Below are positions 1-5,412 of a stretch of DNA of 9,150 bases, one piece after another. Under the pieces are notes generated by a model. The model ran no database searches, was not told the origin of the DNA, and saw only the letters and a program-made list of their open reading frames with translations. Position numbers and translations under genes: made by a program. Positions within the stretch are counted from its first letter, which is position 1. Each line of letters starts with the position of its first letter. The stretch spans positions 1-9,150 of the forward strand of contig DYMC01000096.1 of the NCBI GenBank assembly GCA_020721745.1, read 5' to 3'. This DNA comes from Lentisphaera sp. (GTDB lineage: Bacteria; Verrucomicrobiota; Lentisphaeria; Victivallales; GWF2-50-93).

Positions 1-17
1 AATTATCATAAACTTAA

Positions 18-908
18 GTAAAAAAGCGATTTTCAACTGCTTTTTCTAGGATCAAAGGCCTCGATGCCGTCTCAGTATGTACCAACCACGCGAGCCACGC
101 CGAGATATGCTGCGAAGCCCTGAAAAAGGGGCTGGCCGTGCTCTGCGAGAAACCGATAGCATCGGACAATCGGGGTCTCGACAGAATTCTCGATACGCTC
201 AGGGAGAATCCTGGCTCCATCTTCTCGGGCGTATTCCAGAACCGTTTCAATCCGGTGTTCAAGGCCGTGAAGGAGCTCGTCGGACGCGGGGTGTTCGGGA
301 GAATCGTCACATCGGGGATAATCTGCAACTGCATGAGGACCAAAGAATACTACTCCGCAGATCCCTGGCGCGGGAAATGGGCCACGGAGGGAGGCTCGGT
401 CATGATAAACCAGGCGATCCACTACCTTGATCTCCTGCTCTGGTTCTGCGGTCCGCCGGCCTCGGTCTCCGCGAAATTCGCAAATCTCACGCATCAGGGC
501 GTGATAGAGACCGAGGACTGCGTTGCGGCCTCCATCGAATTCGAATCAGGCGCCCTGGGGACCGCAAGCGCCACATGCTCCAGCTTCAATGGATGGCAGA
601 ACGCCATATGGATAAGCGGAACCGATGGATTCGTATTCCTCAACAATGGCAAACCGATCGAAGTTTCTTTCAGAAACCCGGAAGTGACCGAACTCTTTGA
701 CAATCTGCGGTCGCAAAAGGACGAGAGCGGGATAGTGGTCGGGAAAGCGCATTACGGCAACCTCCACTTCGCCCAGATTGCGGACTTCGTCAAATGCATT
801 GGAAGCAGATCCGAACCCTTCGTCAACGCAAGTTCCTCGGCCGGGACTGTCCGGGCCGTGATGGCGATCTACGAGTCCCAGCGCAGAGGCGGAGTAAATA
901 TTCACTGA
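18..908 (+). CDS. Gfo/Idh/MocA family oxidoreductase, N-terminus missing or frameshifted
   Basis: This is an NAD(P)-dependent sugar or inositol dehydrogenase-type protein; the substrate cannot be read from the sequence. Family motifs are clear: LDAVSVCTNHASHAEI just after base 57, then CEKP (codons 144-155, with the family's conserved Lys), then GGSVMINQAIHYLD with the likely catalytic His at 420-422. The C-terminus (AVMAIYESQRRGG) ends as the family normally does. The frame opens only after a TAA at 15-17, and the first usable start is GTG at 138, inside the CEKP block. Family similarity clearly runs upstream of that GTG, so 138 is not a natural start. The roughly 60-residue GxGxxG half of the NAD-binding domain is absent in this frame. 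A frameshift in the A6 run at 20-25 would join it to the frame entering from the left edge. It could therefore be a pseudogene, a sequencing error or a truncated gene. The last five codons form one arm of the hairpin at 894-934. Confidence 0.8.
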   Translation, partial: VKKRFSTAFSRIKGLDAVSVCTNHASHAEICCEALKKGLAVLCEKPIASDNRGLDRILDTLRENPGSIFSGVFQNRFNPVFKAVKELVGRGVFGRIVTSGIICNCMRTKEYYSADPWRGKWATEGGSVMINQAIHYLDLLLWFCGPPASVSAKFANLTHQGVIETEDCVAASIEFESGALGTASATCSSFNGWQNAIWISGTDGFVFLNNGKPIEVSFRNPEVTELFDNLRSQKDESGIVVGKAHYGNLHFAQIADFVKCIGSRSEPFVNASSSAGTVRAVMAIYESQRRGGVNIH

Positions 909-934
909 CCCCTGTTGGTTCAGTGAATATTTAC
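894..934. repeat. Perfect 15-bp inverted repeat overlapping the dehydrogenase stop codon
   Basis: The arm GTAAATATTCACTGA (894-908) is exactly complementary to 920-934, with an 11-base loop at 909-919 that can form two more C-G pairs. The left arm is exactly the last four sense codons plus the TGA stop of the dehydrogenase gene. Being symmetric, it can fold in RNA from either strand. The stem is AT-rich and no T-run follows in either direction, so it is not a canonical intrinsic terminator. It may act as a 3'-end stabiliser, a bidirectional terminator of another type, or a binding site. The structure is seen directly; the function is unknown. Confidence 0.9.
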
Positions 935-937
935 ATG

Positions 938-975
938 GAGCCAATTGCAAAACTCCGGAGTTTTGCAATTGGCTC
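938..975. repeat. Perfect 38-bp palindrome with no spacer, at the 3' end of the kinase gene
   Basis: The arm GAGCCAATTGCAAAACTCC (938-956) is followed directly by its exact reverse complement (957-975). The outer flanks 937 and 976 do not pair. Two of the three bases of the kinase stop codon (TGA at 976-974, minus strand) lie in the right arm. Only ATG (935-937) separates it from the neighbouring hairpin. Either strand could form a stem of about 17 bp with a CCGG-centred loop, or a cruciform in duplex DNA. No T-run follows. It is likely the shared 3' boundary of two convergent genes, but its mechanism is unknown. Confidence 0.9.
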
Positions 976-1921
976 AAGCTATCTTGCGCCTTCTTATCTT
1001 GGAGAGTATCCTTGGCACGTTCTTTGGGTCGAAGAAGGCCGGAAGTTCGCACATGCAGCTTGCCGAGCCGGCCGCAAGACCAGTGGCGAAGCTGTCCGCG
1101 ATGTCCTTTCCGGCGCATGTCTCCGCAAGCATGACGGCCCCGACGGTGTCGCCGGCGCCGAGTGGATTGACTATGTCCTGCACTGGAGGGATCGAATATT
1201 CGTAGCTTCCGGCCCTGCTGAAGAGGAATGCGTTGCCTGCTCCGGCTGTGACCGCGATGCTTTTGACCGGATATTTTTTCATGCATGCCTCTGCTGCCTG
1301 CCTTATGTCCTTCCTGCCTCCTATCTGCCTTATCTCTTCGTCGTTGACTTTCAGGATATCTATTCCTGCGGCCAGGGCTCCGTCGGCATACTGCACGGCG
1401 TCCATGAACACGGGTATTTTCAGTTTTGCCGCCTCCACCGCCACCTTGGTGTAGAAGTCGAGGCTTATCCCCGAGGGGAAGGTTCCGCATAGTGCGACGA
1501 CGCATCTCGGCGTGGTCTCGGAGAATATGAGATTGAATATCTCCTTCTCCGCGTTCTTGCCGAGCCCCTCGGAAGGCTCTATGAGCTCGGTCATGTTCTT
1601 GTCCGCCAGACAGAGGCAGGTCGTGCATGTCCTGGTCTCCGCGTGGACCAGGACAGACTTATGCTTGAGGCCCTCGGCATCCATTGCGTTCAGAAGGAGC
1701 TTGCCGATCTTGCCGCCCGCGAACAGAAACACTTTTGCATTCGATCCGTTGTTCCATATCTTCACCGCCCGGCAGAAGTTGACCCCCTTGCCGGCTGCGC
1801 AGTATGACACGGAGTTGGCCCTGTTCACCCGGTTTTTCTCGAAGGTCGAAAATTTCAGTGTTTTCTGCCAGGCAGGATTCAGCCCGACAGCCAATATCGT
1901 TTTTCTTATCGAAACATTCAT
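974..1921 (-). CDS. PfkB/ribokinase-superfamily sugar-phosphate kinase, 1-phosphofructokinase/tagatose-6-phosphate kinase type
   Basis: This cytoplasmic kinase of 315 residues has the usual family length and should phosphorylate a sugar phosphate with ATP. Visible blocks in order are NPAWQKTL (15-22), AAGKGVNFCRAV (42-53, the first PfkB signature), TELIEPSEGL, a KVNDEEI nucleotide-site block, and GAGDT (255-259) with the catalytic base Asp258. Homology favours the FruK/LacC branch. However, the NPAID motif, whose Asp contacts the sugar in classical members, reads NPAWQ here, so fructose-1-phosphate as substrate is not safe. The start ATG (1921-1919) overlaps the upstream gene's TGA and has AGGAAG about 8 bases before it, which suggests translational coupling. 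The gene ends at the edge of the 38-bp palindrome. It converges with a sugar dehydrogenase that may share a pathway but not a transcript. Confidence 0.85.
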   Translation of the reverse strand: MNVSIRKTILAVGLNPAWQKTLKFSTFEKNRVNRANSVSYCAAGKGVNFCRAVKIWNNGSNAKVFLFAGGKIGKLLLNAMDAEGLKHKSVLVHAETRTCTTCLCLADKNMTELIEPSEGLGKNAEKEIFNLIFSETTPRCVVALCGTFPSGISLDFYTKVAVEAAKLKIPVFMDAVQYADGALAAGIDILKVNDEEIRQIGGRKDIRQAAEACMKKYPVKSIAVTAGAGNAFLFSRAGSYEYSIPPVQDIVNPLGAGDTVGAVMLAETCAGKDIADSFATGLAAGSASCMCELPAFFDPKNVPRILSKIRRRKIA

Positions 1922-2589
1922 TTTCTAGCTTCCTGATGTTTGTTTTTCTCGATCCACTCGCCCTCGTGCCAGATTATGCCGAAATCAGAACGCATGTCGC
2001 GGTTCTGTATTCTCTTGTAGAAAGCCTCGAACTGTTTCAGCGCCCACAGCAACGGGAAATACGAGGCCACTGAAAGCCCGCCCGGCGTTATCTTTTTGCC
2101 CCCCCTTTTTTCGGCCGTGAATATCTGATTCGCCATCGCAAGCTTGCATAGGACAGCGATGAAGATGAAATAGGGGCCGGGAAGTTTCCCGAGCTCCTTG
2201 TGGAAACAAAGCATTCTAGATTCGTCAAAGTCTTCGGAAACGGTACCCATCCCCTTCGAGGCTGTTATCAGCGAATGGAACCTGTAGATTCCAACGGGAT
2301 TGATCCTCACATCCTCGCCGTCGCCGGCAAGCTCCACTCCGCCGTCCTCGCCGGACGTGGTGGATCCGACGAACTCCACCTTCACTTCCTTCTTCGACTG
2401 CAGATAGGGCTTCACCAGATTCTCGGCTATCAACGACGAGATTCCGGACTTATTGGCCTCCACGGCGACCGATGCAAGCTCCTTCTCGAAGTCTTTCTTG
2501 GATATCTTCCGGGAATCCAAGGATGAAACCGTCCTGGCAACCCTGTCCCATAAATCAGATATTGATCCGCGTTTTTTTCTCTTGCTCAT
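1918..2589 (-). CDS. Hypothetical soluble protein, first gene of the kinase operon
   Basis: I do not recognise this 223-residue protein. It opens with a basic patch (MSKRKKRG), followed by a Lys/Glu-rich, probably helical segment. A short acidic, Gly-rich stretch (GEDGGVELAGDGED) comes next, then one hydrophobic run (PGPYFIFIAVLCKLAMA) too short and isolated to call a membrane span, and finally an aromatic C-terminal part ending in charged residues. There is no signal peptide and no catalytic motif I can name. An earlier in-frame ATG at 2622 would add 11 residues. I prefer 2589 because the 2622 ATG is buried in a hairpin (2601-2623), has no ribosome site, and adds an atypical extension; the site before 2589 (GAG/GGAAAG) is also weak. 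The stop overlaps the kinase start by 4 bases, so the two are probably made together from the promoter at 2675-2703. Confidence 0.7.
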   Translation of the reverse strand: MSKRKKRGSISDLWDRVARTVSSLDSRKISKKDFEKELASVAVEANKSGISSLIAENLVKPYLQSKKEVKVEFVGSTTSGEDGGVELAGDGEDVRINPVGIYRFHSLITASKGMGTVSEDFDESRMLCFHKELGKLPGPYFIFIAVLCKLAMANQIFTAEKRGGKKITPGGLSVASYFPLLWALKQFEAFYKRIQNRDMRSDFGIIWHEGEWIEKNKHQEARK

Positions 2590-2600
2590 CTTTCCGCTCA

Positions 2601-2623
2601 GATGCCACGGAAACCGCGGCATC
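2601..2623 (-). promoter_or_regulatory. Leader hairpin ahead of the hypothetical-kinase operon
   Basis: On the minus strand GATGCCGCGG, a TTT loop and CCGTGGCATC form a 10-bp stem with one G-U pair. It lies 11 bases before the preferred ATG at 2589, inside the presumed leader, and encloses the alternative ATG at 2622. It may influence access to the start or transcript stability. No T-run follows, so it is not a terminator. The structure is seen; the role is inferred. Confidence 0.45.
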
Positions 2624-2674
2624 GCCCAAAATAATAAGGTAAATTCGGCTGAAAACAGTCAACGCAATTCTTTT

Positions 2675-2703
2675 AATATAATTCGTATATCGCCTAAAAT
2701 CAA
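2675..2703 (-). promoter_or_regulatory. Sigma-70-type promoter for the hypothetical-kinase operon
   Basis: On the minus strand TTGATT (2703-2698) is followed after exactly 17 bases by TATATT (2680-2675). That is 4 of 6 and 5 of 6 matches to the -35 and -10 consensus at ideal spacing. It lies in an AT-rich gap, downstream of a strong terminator and upstream of the operon, where a promoter is required. The leader to the ATG at 2589 would be about 80 bases. Confidence 0.65.
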
Positions 2704-2752
2704 CCCGAATCCGGATATTTCTTCGCAATTTCATTTGCGGGAGCCCAACCGC

Positions 2753-2783
2753 AAAAAAAAATCGGGGGCTTGACACCCCCGAT
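2753..2783 (-). terminator. Rho-independent terminator after the membrane-protein operon
   Basis: Read on the minus strand, ATCGGGGG and CCCCCGAT pair over 8 bases around a 7-base loop (2769-2775) and lead into a run of nine Ts (2761-2753). It lies 24 bases past the stop of the last membrane-protein gene. It is the only textbook intrinsic terminator in the window. Confidence 0.92.
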
Positions 2784-2806
2784 CGCCATTCAAGTTCAAG
2801 CTCGGA

Positions 2807-3625
2807 TCATTCTTCCATATCAACAGCTCCGGTGCCAGCATCCATAGTCCCGCTGACCGCGTCGGCGATGCCAAGCTCCTGCATGAAATATTCCCAGCTA
2901 TATCCCGTCCTGTTGATTATTGTCTTGAATATCTTGTCCAAGCCCTGCTTCTTGTCTACGAGATAGAGCCAGTTCACGATAAGCCTCTTCTGGGAAGCCT
3001 CCTTGTTGGTCAACTGGCTGGCCGGCTTCTTGAGTATGTCGGAGAAATGCCTGGTGATGCCGCCGACCGTCCCCTGCGCCTCGCTGGTTATCAAGCCATG
3101 GCTGTAGTCTATCTCCTCGGTTATCTCCTTCACCATTATCTTGGCCAGCTCCTTCGTCGCGTTCTCGTCGGACAAGGCCTCCGCCGCCAACTTGACCTCG
3201 TCGGCGTTGTCCCTTATTATCCGATGGAACTGCGGGAAGAGGTCGGTCTTAATCTGCGAGATCATGGAGCCGGAATACTCGTCCACCACCTCCTTCGCCT
3301 TCTGCTCGATGGTCGGGATCTGGTCATAGATCAACGCGACCATGGAGTCGGCAAGCCCCTCCGCCTGGCTGTCAACCAGATCGTCAAGCATCTTCGGGAC
3401 ATTTGACAACTGCTCCGAAACTAGATTCTTGGCTATCGCCGAGATGCTGTCGTTCTTGACCCCGGTCCTTATCTTGACATAAAGTACCGTCGTGTAGACG
3501 AACACGAAGACGGCGAGAAGAACATACACTATGGATACGAGCTTGCTCGATGAGACGACGCTGTTCTTCCGAGCCTCGGCATCCTTGAGCAGCGAATCTA
3601 TCTTGTTGACAATATTGTCGTTCAT
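2807..3625 (-). CDS. Hypothetical single-pass membrane protein with long helical domain (second of pair)
   Basis: I do not recognise a named family. The 272 residues begin with a short charged, coiled-coil-like cytoplasmic segment (1-28), then one strong transmembrane helix (about 29-52, VYVLLAVFVFVYTTVLYV). A largely helical domain of about 210 residues follows, rich in Lys, Glu and Asp with heptad-like hydrophobics, ending in an acidic tail (DMEE). The topology suggests an inner-membrane anchor with the helical domain outside the membrane. The layout and some patterns match the upstream gene product, so the two look like diverged paralogs. Its ATG overlaps the upstream TGA by 4 bases and has a perfect AAGGAGGT site, so it is well translated and coupled. 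A strong terminator follows 24 bases after the stop. Confidence 0.75.
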   Translation of the reverse strand: MNDNIVNKIDSLLKDAEARKNSVVSSSKLVSIVYVLLAVFVFVYTTVLYVKIRTGVKNDSISAIAKNLVSEQLSNVPKMLDDLVDSQAEGLADSMVALIYDQIPTIEQKAKEVVDEYSGSMISQIKTDLFPQFHRIIRDNADEVKLAAEALSDENATKELAKIMVKEITEEIDYSHGLITSEAQGTVGGITRHFSDILKKPASQLTNKEASQKRLIVNWLYLVDKKQGLDKIFKTIINRTGYSWEYFMQELGIADAVSGTMDAGTGAVDMEE

Positions 3626-4398
3626 TTCGAACCTCCTTCTTGCGTTTTCTCTCCCCTCGGCGGATTCACTTCGTATATGGCAAGTTCGAGCAGCGCCTCG
3701 GCAAGCTCAAGCTTGACATCATCAAGCTCCTTCTCGGACAATGCCTTGTATTCGGGAGTCTCCCTGTAGCCAGCTATCACCTTGTCGAGATCGTCAAACA
3801 TGCTCGACAAATCCACCATACTCCTCTCCAGTTCGTCCGTTATGTCCTCTATGAAGACATATTGTGCAGCCGCAAGTGTCTCCTGGAGCCTCTCGGGTGT
3901 CACTTGGGGGAACTTCTTGAGAAGGTCGGTCTCGATGTCCTTCATGGACTCCTCGAGAGCCTTCGTCAGCTCCTCCTTGAGATGCGTCTCGACATAGTCC
4001 TTCATATTTCCGAGGAAGGTCTGCCCCTTGTCCTTCAGCATCGGCAGTTCCTTCTTGAAGCGGGCGATGAATATCTCGGTCACCTTCGGAACCGTCTCGT
4101 TCATGATCTTCTTTTCGATGATCTTTATCTCAGGCCCCTGCATGATATCCTTCATGTCGGCGACAACCTGCTCCTTGAGCTTCTCCATGTTGCTCGCGCT
4201 GGTGAAGGACTTGTATATCCCCCAGAGATTCCATGCGAAGGCTCCGAACGCCACCAGTATGACCAGAACGGACAGCCTGGCTATCATTGCACCCTGCCTT
4301 CTTGCGTTCTCGGTCTCCTTCAGAAGGGACTCGAGACGCTCGATCTTGGCCAGAACGTCGTCGTTTCCAGCATCTCCTTTCTTCATGTTTTCAGTCAT
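3622..4398 (-). CDS. Hypothetical single-pass membrane protein with long helical domain (first of pair)
   Basis: This 258-residue protein has no family I can name. Residues 1-38 are charged and coiled-coil-like (IERLESLLKETENARR), 39-61 form one transmembrane helix (IARLSVLVILVAFGAFAWNLWG), and about 65-245 is an almost continuous amphipathic helical region rich in Glu, Lys, Met and Leu. The tail is polar. A tethered helical domain of this sort suits oligomerisation or scaffolding in the envelope, but no catalytic motif is visible. The ATG at 4398 follows a G7 run that can serve as a ribosome site; a second ATG four codons in is possible. The gene sits 80 bases after the methyltransferase and overlaps the next gene by 4 bases. 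Confidence 0.75.
   Translation of the reverse strand: MTENMKKGDAGNDDVLAKIERLESLLKETENARRQGAMIARLSVLVILVAFGAFAWNLWGIYKSFTSASNMEKLKEQVVADMKDIMQGPEIKIIEKKIMNETVPKVTEIFIARFKKELPMLKDKGQTFLGNMKDYVETHLKEELTKALEESMKDIETDLLKKFPQVTPERLQETLAAAQYVFIEDITDELERSMVDLSSMFDDLDKVIAGYRETPEYKALSEKELDDVKLELAEALLELAIYEVNPPRGEKTQEGGSK
3631..3638 (-). promoter_or_regulatory. Perfect Shine-Dalgarno site within the upstream coding sequence
   Basis: AAGGAGGT lies 5 bases before the ATG at 3625. It also encodes part of the final E-G-G-S-K of the upstream membrane protein. It fixes the start of the 272-residue protein and supports coupled translation of the pair. Confidence 0.85.
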
Positions 4399-4432
4399 TT
4401 CCCCCCCTTTTTTGCTTTTTCAACTGGCAGTT

Positions 4433-4461
4433 AAGGTAGCTCCATGCTGGGAAAAAATCAA
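4433..4461 (-). promoter_or_regulatory. Possible internal promoter for the membrane-protein pair
   Basis: On the minus strand TTGATT (4461-4456), a 17-base spacer and TACCTT (4438-4433) form a weak sigma-70-like match, with a poor -10. The TTGATTTTT block resembles the -35 regions of the two other promoters called here. Read-through from the methyltransferase gene is the alternative, since no terminator separates them. The rest of the 80-base gap holds only a 7-bp inverted repeat (4448-4472). Confidence 0.3.
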
Positions 4462-4478
4462 ATCGTTTCCCATTAATT

Positions 4479-5408
4479 TTAATCCTTCATTTGCCCGCTC
4501 CCGGCATCCTCCCGCCGGAGGGTGAGGGAATTCCGACCGAGCCTGCAAATGTTGAACAAGGCCAGCGGCAGCAGCTTGGCGCAGCCCCGCTGCCTGATTG
4601 CCAGTTCCCCGCATTCCACCGAGACTCCGCTCCCGAATATATCCAGAAGAAGATTCGCCGGCATCAGAGACGACGCCTCGACGTTGTATATCGTCAGCAC
4701 AATGAATAGCGGATTGTCGGTCAGCATTTTGGAGCATGCATCCAGAAGCTCCCTCAGTGATTCTTCCAGCTTCCATATCTCGCCCTTCGGCCCCCTTCCG
4801 AACGCCGGCGGATCGAGAATGACCGCGTCATAGCGGCTCCCCCTGCGAATTTCGCGCCGCACGTATTTGAGCGCATCGTCCAATATCCACCGCACCGGCT
4901 TCGACGCCATGCCGGAAATCTCCAGATTTCTCCTCGCCCAGGACAGCGACGGGCTCGATGCGTCCACGTGGGTGACCGAGAATCCTGCGGAAAGCGCGGC
5001 AAGCGTCGCCGCGCCGGTGTATCCAAAAAGACTCAGAAGCCTTCTTCCTTCCGCCTTCCCGGCGAATCCTGAAATGAATCTCCAATGCGGCTCCTGTTCG
5101 GGGAATACTCCGACATGCTTGGAATTGTCATTCAGCCGGAGCTCCATCGAAAAAGTTCCCAGACCCATGCGCCACTCCCTCGCGACAGCATTCCTCAGCA
5201 GCCAGCGTCCGCTTTTCGCATCGAACACCGCGTCCGCGGAGGACCAGTCCCTCTCTGGAAGCTTCCTTTTCCACCAGGCCTTCGGCTCGGGACGCACGAG
5301 CCTGACCCCGGCAAATTCCTCCAGCTTCGTCCCGCGCCCGCTGTCAAGCAGGGCGTATCCGGGGCATTCCCCGCTTTTCACGACTATCTCGTTCTGCGGA
5401 TTTCTCAA
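4479..5408 (-). CDS. Class I SAM-dependent methyltransferase, RlmI/RlmK-like
   Basis: This 309-residue methyltransferase resembles the catalytic part of 23S rRNA m5C/m2G enzymes of the RlmI/RlmK type, without their N-terminal PUA domain. The SAM-binding motif I is LLSLFGYTGAATLAA (124-138), the post-I acidic residue is in THVDAS (146-151), and motif IV is ILDPPAFGRGPKGEIWKLEE (197-216). The DPPAF block is typical of nucleic-acid base methyltransferases. The first third (1-115, including FPEQEPHWRFI) probably positions the substrate. rRNA is the likely target by homology, but the modified base is not knowable here. The start is TTG at 5408, four bases after the htpX stop, with a GGGTGA site overlapping that stop. 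No in-frame ATG occurs until well into the protein, so TTG or another rare start must be used. Confidence 0.85.
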   Translation of the reverse strand: MRNPQNEIVVKSGECPGYALLDSGRGTKLEEFAGVRLVRPEPKAWWKRKLPERDWSSADAVFDAKSGRWLLRNAVAREWRMGLGTFSMELRLNDNSKHVGVFPEQEPHWRFISGFAGKAEGRRLLSLFGYTGAATLAALSAGFSVTHVDASSPSLSWARRNLEISGMASKPVRWILDDALKYVRREIRRGSRYDAVILDPPAFGRGPKGEIWKLEESLRELLDACSKMLTDNPLFIVLTIYNVEASSLMPANLLLDIFGSGVSVECGELAIRQRGCAKLLPLALFNICRLGRNSLTLRREDAGSGQMKD

Positions 5409-5412
5409 CGTG

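Noticed and set aside
546..1628. A 360-codon open frame on the minus strand
   Set aside because: It crosses both the dehydrogenase and the kinase in wrong frames and straddles the palindromes. The product is Arg/Gly/His-rich and has no motif.
2555..2776. A 73-codon minus-strand open frame upstream of the hypothetical-kinase operon
   Set aside because: It starts inside the terminator, runs through the promoter and overlaps the next gene in another frame. The composition is not gene-like.
4448..4472. TGGGAAA/TTTCCCA inverted repeat as terminator of the methyltransferase gene
   Set aside because: The stem is only 7 bp, with an 11-base loop and no T-run after it in the transcript direction, and it overlaps a possible promoter. 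Evidence is too weak for a terminator.
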